From the NCBI GenBank assembly GCA_002412705.1, contig DHVO01000193.1, forward strand, positions 326-9,369: a DNA stretch of 9,044 bases, written 5' to 3'. The DNA is from Bacteroidales bacterium UBA5206 (GTDB lineage: Bacteria > Bacteroidota > Bacteroidia > Bacteroidales > Tenuifilaceae). Below are positions 1-6,004 of the stretch, in pieces (the first letter of the stretch is position 1; each line of letters begins with the position of its first letter). Made by a program: the position numbers and the translations under genes. The notes beneath the pieces are model-generated. The model did no database searches. It had not been told where the DNA came from and saw only the letters and a list, made by a program, of their open reading frames with translations.

Positions 1-28
1 AAACACTAAACACTAAATACCAAACACT
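1..28. repeat. Four-unit heptamer tandem repeat (AAACACT)
   Basis: The first 28 bases divide exactly into four 7-bp units: AAACACT, AAACACT, AAATACC, AAACACT. Three are identical and the third differs at two positions. The array may continue to the left of the window. It is non-coding and lies about 70 bp before the first gene. I see no function in it; it may be a slippage-prone intergenic tract. Confidence 0.7.
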
Positions 29-100
29 ATTTCCCCCGTACTCTGGCTTCGCATTGTTCCTTTTCATATATTGCATCCTCACCCATAAAACCCTACTACT

Positions 101-1105
101 ATGAAAGTACTAAAGTGGATTCTAATTGTAGTACTTGCCCTTGTTGCATTGGTACTGCTATGGGCTGCCTTTTTGCCATCGGAGCGCCTATTTGAGCAAT
201 CGGTTACAATTAATAAATCGGCACGCCTAATTTTTAAACAGGTTAACAGCCTAAAAAACTGGGAGAACTGGTCGCCATTCCTTGAGGCCGATACCGCAAT
301 GAAGTCAACCTACTCTGGCCCCGATTATGGTGTTGGAGCATCGCAGAGCTGGATTAGTAAGGTTAATGGCAATGGCAGCATGACCATTCTGGAGAGTGTG
401 CACAACCAAAAGGTGGTTTACTCACTCGATTTTGGTATGGGCAACGTAGATACCACTTGGTTTACCATTGAACCTATGGGCGATGAGTTTAAGCTTGTTT
501 GGGGCACTAAGCTATCAAATCTTGGTTACCCAATGGGGCGCATAATGGGCGCATTAATGACTCCTACCATGAATCAGGTGTTTGTTAAGGGGCTTACCAA
601 TATAAAGGGCTATGTTGAGGCTATGCCAGCCGATTACCTGTCGGGCGATATCTCCATAGAGATGGTTCCTGCGCGCACTCTTCTTGCCGCATCAAACACG
701 GTTGATGCGGCGGGTATTCCCGCCTTTCTGCAGGAAACCTACACCGCAATGGTTGCCCTTATTACTCAGGAGAAGCTGCAATTTGCAGGCGTTCCCATTG
801 CCATTTATTCTGGCGAACCCGATGCTACCGAGTGGGTTGTAACTGCTGCTATTCCTATTCAGCGCAAGCCAAAGGTGTTACCCCAAGGCTACTATCTGCT
901 CGACCAACCAGCGCGAAAAGTGGTTACCGCAAGGCATTTTGGCGGTTACGATACGGTTGAGGAGACCTACATCCGCATAATGAAGTACATCAACGATAAC
1001 CAGCTAACCATTAATGGCGATATGTGGGACGAGTACATATCCGATCCAGAAATTGTTACTGACCCAATGATGCTTGAAACAAAGGTTTACTACCCTGTAG
1101 AGTAG
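101..1105 (+). CDS. Membrane-anchored SRPBCC / GyrI-like ligand-binding domain protein
   Basis: A 334-residue protein with two predicted ligand-binding domains. Residues 7-25 form a hydrophobic helix preceded by lysines (K2, K5), consistent with an N-in anchor that would place the rest in the periplasm. Residues about 30-175 look like an SRPBCC (polyketide cyclase/START-like) fold, with the NWENWSPF motif near residue 53 and WFTIEP near 120. Residues about 184-334 look like a GyrI-like (AraC effector-binding) domain: GGYDTVEETY at 281-290, then WDEYISDP at 309-316, where E311 sits at the usual ligand-contacting acidic position, and a typical KVYYPVE end. Such domains bind small, often cationic or amphipathic molecules. 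The start is the ATG with the hydrophobic helix right after it; no SD motif precedes it. A terminator separates it from the exporter operon, so it is probably its own unit. No enzymatic role can be assigned. Confidence 0.85.
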   Translation: MKVLKWILIVVLALVALVLLWAAFLPSERLFEQSVTINKSARLIFKQVNSLKNWENWSPFLEADTAMKSTYSGPDYGVGASQSWISKVNGNGSMTILESVHNQKVVYSLDFGMGNVDTTWFTIEPMGDEFKLVWGTKLSNLGYPMGRIMGALMTPTMNQVFVKGLTNIKGYVEAMPADYLSGDISIEMVPARTLLAASNTVDAAGIPAFLQETYTAMVALITQEKLQFAGVPIAIYSGEPDATEWVVTAAIPIQRKPKVLPQGYYLLDQPARKVVTARHFGGYDTVEETYIRIMKYINDNQLTINGDMWDEYISDPEIVTDPMMLETKVYYPVE

Positions 1106-1125
1106 CACTCCTCGTTATAAAATGG

Positions 1126-1155
1126 AAGCCCAGGGCAATGCTCTGGGCTTTTTTT
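1126..1155 (+). terminator. Rho-independent terminator after the SRPBCC/GyrI gene
   Basis: Bases 1126-1136 pair with 1140-1150 to form an 11-bp stem (AAGCCCAGGGC against GCTCTGGGCTT, one G-U pair) closed by a three-base AAT loop. It runs directly into a T tract (1149-1155). It starts 21 bp after the stop codon. This isolates the first gene from the downstream operon and implies that the operon needs its own promoter. Confidence 0.92.
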
Positions 1156-1184
1156 GTATACTTTTTATGCTGTTACTGATTTAC

Positions 1185-1222
1185 CTGTCCACTATTGTGT
1201 GCACACTGTCCATACATGGACA
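1185..1222. promoter_or_regulatory. Candidate enhancer (UAS) cluster for the NtrC-type activator
   Basis: CTGTCCA occurs as direct copies at 1185-1191 and 1206-1212, 21 bp apart (about two helical turns). The second copy is part of a perfect dyad at 1207-1222, TGTCCAT-AC-ATGGACA. Next to it is a perfect 10-bp palindrome GTGTGCACAC (1197-1206). The first copy can be read as the left arm of an imperfect dyad, TGTCCAC-N4-GTGTGCA (1186-1203). The dyads centre roughly 90 and 110 bp upstream of the predicted sigma-54 start site, a normal distance for NtrC-family enhancers. That the regulator encoded in this operon binds here is inference. Confidence 0.6.
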
Positions 1223-1246
1223 ATCTTTTTAAAGACCATTTCTGCT

Positions 1247-1259
1247 TAAGTTATTGATA
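1247..1259 (-). promoter_or_regulatory. Putative IHF-type DNA-bending site
   Basis: On the minus strand the bases read TATCAATAACTTA, an exact fit to the enterobacterial IHF consensus WATCAANNNNTTR. It lies between the candidate enhancer and the -24/-12 promoter, centred about 52 bp before the predicted start site, which is where a bend would bring a bound activator to sigma-54 RNA polymerase. Caveats: the motif is short, the region is AT-rich, and the binding preference of Bacteroidota IHF/HU-family proteins may differ from the enterobacterial consensus. Confidence 0.4.
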
Positions 1260-1278
1260 GTAAAAGATGTGGTGTGTT

Positions 1279-1294
1279 TGGAACAGGTTTCGCA
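1279..1294 (+). promoter_or_regulatory. Sigma-54 (RpoN) -24/-12 promoter of the exporter operon
   Basis: TGGAACAGGTTTCGCA fits the consensus TGGCACG-N4-TTGCW with three mismatches. The invariant GG (1280-1281) and GC (1292-1293) are separated by exactly 10 bp. The predicted start site is near 1305, about 14 bases before the adaptor ATG at 1319, so the leader is very short. An upstream terminator, an enhancer-like dyad cluster and an IHF-like site support it, as does the sigma-54-dependent activator encoded in the operon. Confidence 0.72.
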
Positions 1295-1318
1295 AATCCC
1301 CCTCCAAAATTGATAGGT

Positions 1319-2566
1319 ATGGATAGGGAGATTTCTGCTGATATTGTAACCAGACGACGTTTACTGCTTATTGTAAAAATAGCAGCGGTAGTAGTGGTTA
1401 TTGCTTTTGTAGCCGTTTATTTACCACGTATTGCCATGCAAAAGGTGCACTATAACGATTTGCTTATCTCCAGAATAGATAAAGGTAGCGTAGAGGTATC
1501 GGTTCCTGCAAAGGGAAAGCTGGTTCCTCTTAAGGAGCAATCGCTAACCATACCCGTTACCACCCGATTGGTTAATATCCTTATTTTTCCCGGTAACTCG
1601 GTTCGGGCAGGGGAATCAGTTCTTGCGCTTGATGCAACGGAGCTAACGCTGCTGCACAAAAAGACATCCGATGAGTTTTTGCTGATTAAGAACAGGGTTA
1701 AGCGTCAGCAGCTCGATTTGCAAAAGCGCAATCAGGAGCTACAGGACGATATTAGCGCTCTTGCGCTAAAGGTTGAAACGCTTGAGGCCGATTTAACCAC
1801 CGAGCGCCACCTAAACGCCATTGGCGGTAGCAGCGATGAAAAGGTAAAGCGCCTAGAACTTGACCTAAGCCTTTTGCGCATGGAGCAGGAGAAGAGCCGT
1901 AGGCGCTTTGATTTGGATTCGAAATCGGCAGAAATAGAGATGGAATCGCTGTTGCTGGAGGTTAGCCTAAAGGAGCAGGAGCTGGATGGGCTTAAGCGTC
2001 AGCTTGAGATGCTAAAGGTGCAAAGCCCCTTTAATGGCGTGGTAACCTATACCATAGATCAGGTTGGCTCTCTTGTTTCTGCAGGACAAGTTGTGGCAAA
2101 GGTTGCCGACCTAAGCGGCTATAAGGTTGAGGGACAAATCTCCGAGAGCTACGCCGATAGAATTATTCCGGGTATGGAGGTGCTTATCACCGTTAGGGAC
2201 AGCATTGTTGGCGGAAGGTTGGTTAACCTATCGCCAATGGTAAAGAGCGGTATGCTAACCTTCTCTGTTATTCCAAATAACGTGTCAAATAGGTACTTTT
2301 TACCCAATATGATTGTCGATTTGAGCCTGGTGTCCTCTAAGTCGGAATCAACGCTTAGAATGAAGAATTTTGAGCTCTACAATGGTCCCGGTATCTATGA
2401 GCTGTTTGTGGTGCGGGATAACTACCTAGAAAAGCAAAAGGTGAAGCTGGGAGGCAGTAGCTACTCGTACATTGAGGTTATTGATGGTCTTACCCTTGGC
2501 GACGAGGTAGTTATTAAGAATATGAAGGCCTTTAATGGTGTTGGACGATTAAGGTTGAGGAGGTAG
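1319..2566 (+). CDS. Periplasmic adaptor (membrane fusion) protein of an ABC exporter, HlyD/MacA-like
   Basis: A 415-residue adaptor that would bridge the inner-membrane ABC transporter and the outer-membrane channel. After a short cytosolic RRR-containing segment (12-14) comes one membrane helix (about 15-35). Residues about 55-105 hold the first half of the barrel-sandwich/lipoyl fold (GNSVRAGESVLALD). Residues about 110-232 form a long charged heptad-rich coiled coil, the hairpin that docks on TolC. The second lipoyl half follows at 233-264 (VQSPFNGVVTYT, then GSLVSAGQVVAKV), then beta-barrel and membrane-proximal domains to the end (GLTLGDEVVIKN). An in-frame GTG at 1274 would add 15 residues, but these overlap the sigma-54 promoter and the likely start site. 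The ATG at 1319 also gives a normal N-terminus, so I chose it. First gene of the operon; its stop is four bases before the TolC-like start. Confidence 0.9.
   Translation: MDREISADIVTRRRLLLIVKIAAVVVVIAFVAVYLPRIAMQKVHYNDLLISRIDKGSVEVSVPAKGKLVPLKEQSLTIPVTTRLVNILIFPGNSVRAGESVLALDATELTLLHKKTSDEFLLIKNRVKRQQLDLQKRNQELQDDISALALKVETLEADLTTERHLNAIGGSSDEKVKRLELDLSLLRMEQEKSRRRFDLDSKSAEIEMESLLLEVSLKEQELDGLKRQLEMLKVQSPFNGVVTYTIDQVGSLVSAGQVVAKVADLSGYKVEGQISESYADRIIPGMEVLITVRDSIVGGRLVNLSPMVKSGMLTFSVIPNNVSNRYFLPNMIVDLSLVSSKSESTLRMKNFELYNGPGIYELFVVRDNYLEKQKVKLGGSSYSYIEVIDGLTLGDEVVIKNMKAFNGVGRLRLRR
2557..2565 (+). promoter_or_regulatory. Strong Shine-Dalgarno before the TolC-like gene
   Basis: GAGGAGGTA, with core AGGAGG at 2558-2563, lies 7 bases before the ATG at 2571 and overlaps the last codons of the adaptor gene. 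It fixes the start of the outer-membrane component. Strong SD motifs are uncommon in Bacteroidota, and most starts in this window lack one. Confidence 0.7.
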
Positions 2567-2570
2567 CAGC

Positions 2571-4034
2571 ATGCGGGGCATAATCATCATACTAATAGTA
2601 CTCTTTGCTACCTCTGCCGCTTATGCAGCGCAGGATACCGTTTACCTTACGGTTGATGATGCCATAGTAATGGCTCGCTACTCGTCGCCAGAGGCTACCC
2701 GCATAAAGGTTGAGTACCAAACAAAGCTGTGGGAGCGGGAGATATTCCTATCGTCGCTAAAGCCGCAGCTGGTGTTTAATGCTGTGCTTCCCGAGTTGGA
2801 TAGAAAAGTGGGGCAGGTTCCGCAATCGGATGGAACGGTTAAGTTTGTTCGTGTGGCCAACAGCTCCTTGCGCACAAGCCTATCGGTTGAGCAGGCAATA
2901 GCGCTAACAGGGGGTACGCTCTCCGTTGGTTCGGAGATACTTAGGTACGATAATATTGAGCGCAAAACTCACTCGTACGCAGCATATCCACTTAACATTA
3001 CTTTGCAGCAGCCAGTTATGGGCTTTAACTCGCTTAAATGGGGAAAGCGCATAGAGCCTGTAAAACTACTGGAGGTGAACAGGGCTTTTGCAAGGAACAT
3101 GGAGCTTTGCGTTCAGCGTACGCTAAGCATGTTCTACACGCTTATGCAGCACCAAATACGCTTGCAGATAGCCCAATCTAACCTATCCATAAATCAGCAC
3201 CTGCTAAACATTGCAACGGAGCGCTATAGGCTAGGGAAGATTTCGCGTAGCGAGGTAATATCGGTGGAGCTAAACTACCGCAAATCCAGCAACCAGCTGG
3301 TAGAGGCGCAGGACGATAAGCGACGCTCGCAGGTGGAGCTACTCATTTTTCTGGGGATGCCTATTACATCGGAGCTGGTGCTTGTTGAGCCTGACTTGCC
3401 CCAAAAGGTAACGCTGGAATTGGGAAAGGTAGTTGAGCTATCACGGCAGAATAGCTACCACGAGGCGCTTAATAGGCGAAGGCTAATTGAGGCCGATGCA
3501 AGCGTAGCAGAGGCCAAGGCCAAAAGTGGTGTATCGGCCCAACTCAACGTAATTATGGGATGGAGCGGGAGCAGCGAGCGGTTAAACCAAATGGACTTCT
3601 CATCGGGCGATAGGCAGGAGGTTTACTTTGGGCTTCATATCCCAATTCTAGACTGGGGAAAGGGGCGAGCACGTGTTAAAACCGCAATTGAGGCTCGAAA
3701 GATGGTGCAGCTAAATGCCGAGCAGGAGATGGTTGCCCTTGAGCGTGAGGCTATTCTTTTGGTAGAGCGCATGTACATGCTAAGCAGCAAGGTTGAGAAC
3801 ACCAAGGTGATTGATAGCCTTGCGCGGGAGCGTTTCAGCATTGATGCGCAGCGCTACGTATCGCAGAATATCTCCTTTACCGATTTTAGCATAGCGCAAC
3901 AGGAGAAGGATTTGGCTCAAAGCGCCTACATATTAAGCCTTGAGGAGTACTGGTTAACCTTTTACAGGCTGCGCGAGCTAACGCTCTTCGACTTTGAGCA
4001 CCATCGAAGCCTTGTTGATAGTATTAGTTTATAA
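2571..4034 (+). CDS. TolC-family outer-membrane efflux protein
   Basis: A 487-residue protein, within the usual size of TolC-like channels. It begins with a Sec signal peptide: R2, a hydrophobic core at about 4-16, and likely cleavage near residue 20 (AAYAA before QDTVYL). The mature part shows the internal two-fold repeat of the family. Each half has long amphipathic helices rich in Glu, Gln, Lys and Ala (about 160-260 and 370-460), and each has a beta-strand region with a conserved proline turn (ITLQQPVMGFNSLKWGKR at about 143-160 and FGLHIPILDWGKGRARVK at 353-370). LTVDDAIVMA at 26-35 is the classic opening helix. It would form the exit duct in the outer membrane for the pump encoded by its neighbours. 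It starts four bases after the adaptor stop behind a strong SD; 33 bases with no terminator separate it from the ATPase gene. Confidence 0.92.
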   Translation: MRGIIIILIVLFATSAAYAAQDTVYLTVDDAIVMARYSSPEATRIKVEYQTKLWEREIFLSSLKPQLVFNAVLPELDRKVGQVPQSDGTVKFVRVANSSLRTSLSVEQAIALTGGTLSVGSEILRYDNIERKTHSYAAYPLNITLQQPVMGFNSLKWGKRIEPVKLLEVNRAFARNMELCVQRTLSMFYTLMQHQIRLQIAQSNLSINQHLLNIATERYRLGKISRSEVISVELNYRKSSNQLVEAQDDKRRSQVELLIFLGMPITSELVLVEPDLPQKVTLELGKVVELSRQNSYHEALNRRRLIEADASVAEAKAKSGVSAQLNVIMGWSGSSERLNQMDFSSGDRQEVYFGLHIPILDWGKGRARVKTAIEARKMVQLNAEQEMVALEREAILLVERMYMLSSKVENTKVIDSLARERFSIDAQRYVSQNISFTDFSIAQQEKDLAQSAYILSLEEYWLTFYRLRELTLFDFEHHRSLVDSISL

Positions 4035-4067
4035 TTATGATATTGAGAACACACAAAACTTAATAAA

Positions 4068-4733
4068 ATGATACAGCTACACGACGTCACAAAAATCTAC
4101 AGAACCCGCTCGGTAGAAACGGTTGCTCTGGATAGCATAAACCTAACGGTTGATAAGGGCGAGTTTATTTCGGTTATGGGGCCTTCTGGCTGCGGAAAGA
4201 GCACGCTGCTAAACATAGTAGGGCTGCTTGATAACCCATCAAAAGGACTAGTTACCATTGATGGTAAGCAGTGGGATAAGCAGAGCGATAAGGTGATTGC
4301 GCAGGTGCGCAACCGTACCATCGGCTTTATATTCCAGAGTTTCCACCTGATAAACGCCTTAAGCGTAACCGATAACGTTGAGGTGCCGCTGCTATACCGC
4401 AATGTTGGCTCAAAGGAGCGCAAGCGGTTGGTGGCCGAGGCCATTGAGCGTGTGGGCTTGAGCCACAGGGCAAAGCATTTCCCTGCTGAGCTATCGGGCG
4501 GACAGTGCCAGCGCGTGGCCATTGCCCGTGCCATTGTGGGTAATCCCCAAATAATACTAGCCGATGAGCCCACTGGCAACCTAGATAGCCGCAATGGTGC
4601 TGAGGTAATGAATATTCTCAATAGCCTAAACGCCGATATGGGCGCCACAATTGTTATGGTTACGCACGATGAAAACCTAGCAGAGAAAACGGGGCGTACA
4701 ATTCGTTTCTTCGATGGTCGTCAGGTTCAATAA
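4068..4733 (+). CDS. ABC transporter ATPase, MacB/LolD-type
   Basis: A 221-residue stand-alone nucleotide-binding subunit, typical of the family that pairs with FtsX-like permeases (MacB, LolD, FtsE). All motifs are present: Walker A GPSGCGKST (38-46), Q-loop Q90 in FIFQSFHL, signature LSGGQ (142-146), Walker B IILADE (162-167), D-loop NLDS (171-174) and H-loop H200 in VTHD. The TGNLDS stretch and the SFHL after the Q-loop are usual for this branch. A small deviation is Cys147 after the signature, where Gln is normal; it should not affect catalysis. It would power the permease pair encoded directly downstream, whose first gene starts 11 bases after its stop. The start follows an A-rich TAATAAA stretch with no SD, as is common in Bacteroidota. 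ATP hydrolysis is secure; the substrate is not known. Confidence 0.95.
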   Translation: MIQLHDVTKIYRTRSVETVALDSINLTVDKGEFISVMGPSGCGKSTLLNIVGLLDNPSKGLVTIDGKQWDKQSDKVIAQVRNRTIGFIFQSFHLINALSVTDNVEVPLLYRNVGSKERKRLVAEAIERVGLSHRAKHFPAELSGGQCQRVAIARAIVGNPQIILADEPTGNLDSRNGAEVMNILNSLNADMGATIVMVTHDENLAEKTGRTIRFFDGRQVQ

Positions 4734-4744
4734 AAATTGCAGCT

Positions 4745-6004
4745 ATGAAGTGGATAACATATACAAAACTCGCCTTAAAAACGCTGTGGAGCAATAAGTT
4801 CTTTGCGTTTATGTCCGTAGTAGGAGTGGCGGTAACCATTCTGCTGCTTATGTTGGCATCAATCCAGTGGGATAATGCAATATCGCCAAAAGCACCAGAG
4901 GTTAACTTGGATAGAACGCTAATTGTTAAGCGGGTTAAGCTGGAAAGGGGCAACGATAATACCTGGATGAGCGGTGTTGGCAGAGGGCTTATTGGGTTTA
5001 TTACCGATTCCATAAAATCGGCTCAAACAGTATCGGTATTCATGTCCAGTGAGCTTAACATTACCATGGATCAGGGTACAAGCCAGCATTCGGCTCTTAT
5101 GGTTGATCCTAACTTTTGGCAAATTCATCAGTTTGAGTTTATCGATGGCCGTCCTTTTACTCAGCCCGAGTACGATGCAAAGGCTCAAGTGGTGGTAATT
5201 AACCAGAACGTAAACCGAATCCTATTTGGAGAGGAGTCTGGTGTGGGCAAAACAATGGTTATTAGAGGTCAGGTTTATACCGTTATTGGCGTTGTTGCCG
5301 ATATTAGCATAACCTGCCATAACGCCTATGCTGAGGCGTGGGCTCCCTTGTCGCTGGTTATGCAGCGTATGAATGCTGATTACTTGGGTTCGCTATCGGT
5401 TCTTTACCTAGCAAAGTCTAAAGCCGATTTTTCCGCAATTAAGTCAGAAGTGAAAGAGGCCGAGCGTAAGATTAACACTACGCTGGAGAAGGATATGCGC
5501 CTGTTTATTGCAGGTCCCGATACATCGTTAGAAGCGTACTTTAGGGGTTATGGCGATCCCGAGGAGTTTAATGGTGCTGTTGATGCGTGGATAGATATTA
5601 TTATCAGGCTACTAATCTTAATGATTATTCCTACAATCAACCTAATTGCCCTTAACCTAACCCGTATCGATGAGCGGAAGGAGGAGATAGCTGTTCGGAA
5701 ATCCTTTGGCGCATCGCGATGGGTAATCGTACGGCAGCTTCTTTACGAGAATATTGTGGTGTGCTTTATTGGTGGAGTAATAGGATTACTAGTATCTATT
5801 TGGTGTGCTTATGCTTTTTCTGAGTTGCTATTTGAGCCGTCGTGGAACCAAAGTTTTGGTCATGTTGATGTTCACTTTAGTCCGTACGTGTTCATTGGTT
5901 CGCTGGTATTTGTTTTTATTTTAGGGATATTATCGGGAATAGTTCCTGCCTACAAAACGGCAAAGCTAAGCCCTGCACTTGCACTGAAAGGAGGTGAACA
6001 ATGA
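4745..6004 (+). CDS. ABC transporter permease, FtsX/MacB family (first of pair)
   Basis: A 419-residue inner-membrane subunit with the MacB topology. TM1 is at about 20-42, followed by a large periplasmic MacB-PCD-like domain (about 43-280; FEFIDGRPFTQPE at 130-142 and YTVIGVVADI at 178-187 are typical). TM2 (about 283-305), TM3 (335-358) and TM4 (381-401) follow. The cytoplasmic loop after TM2 holds the coupling-helix signature, ERKEEIAVRKSFGASR at 310-325, and the C-terminus has the family ending PAYKTAKLSPALALKGG. In MacB itself the ATPase and permease are one chain; here they are separate, with two different permeases, an arrangement like LolCDE. The gene overlaps the second permease by four bases (ATGA), so the two are translationally coupled and probably form a heterodimer. 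Confidence 0.92.
   Translation: MKWITYTKLALKTLWSNKFFAFMSVVGVAVTILLLMLASIQWDNAISPKAPEVNLDRTLIVKRVKLERGNDNTWMSGVGRGLIGFITDSIKSAQTVSVFMSSELNITMDQGTSQHSALMVDPNFWQIHQFEFIDGRPFTQPEYDAKAQVVVINQNVNRILFGEESGVGKTMVIRGQVYTVIGVVADISITCHNAYAEAWAPLSLVMQRMNADYLGSLSVLYLAKSKADFSAIKSEVKEAERKINTTLEKDMRLFIAGPDTSLEAYFRGYGDPEEFNGAVDAWIDIIIRLLILMIIPTINLIALNLTRIDERKEEIAVRKSFGASRWVIVRQLLYENIVVCFIGGVIGLLVSIWCAYAFSELLFEPSWNQSFGHVDVHFSPYVFIGSLVFVFILGILSGIVPAYKTAKLSPALALKGGEQ
5988..5997 (+). promoter_or_regulatory. Near-perfect Shine-Dalgarno at the coupled permease junction
   Basis: AAGGAGGTGA complements ten bases of the usual 16S 3' end and lies inside the last codons of the first permease (Lys-Gly-Gly-Glu). Core GGAGG (5990-5994) is 6 bases before the ATG at 6001, which overlaps the upstream stop as ATGA. 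SD plus stop-start overlap should give equal amounts of both permeases, fitting a 1:1 heterodimer. Lys-Gly-Gly is also a common permease tail, so part of the match may come from coding constraint. Confidence 0.65.

Noticed and set aside
41..100. Possible Bacteroidota-type promoter (TATATTGC at 67-74) before the first gene
   Set aside because: The -7 element matches only partly (TAnnTTTG expected), and no TTTG lies at the proper -33 distance. A promoter must exist but I cannot place it.
4035..4067. Possible terminator or separate promoter between the TolC-like and ATPase genes
   Set aside because: The 33-bp gap has no stem-loop with a T tract, no GG-N10-GC element and no clear -33/-7 pair; it reads as an operon-internal spacer.
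4097..4648. 183-codon open frame on the minus strand opposite the ATPase gene
   Set aside because: It is antisense to a gene with every ABC ATPase motif. Its translation is rich in Ser, Arg, Pro and Leu with no recognisable domain, which is typical of a codon-bias shadow.
4207..4730. Cys after the ABC signature (LSGGQCQR instead of LSGGQQQR)
   Set aside because: The position is outside the catalytic contacts and varies in the family; all essential residues are intact, so it is not a sign of a defective ATPase.
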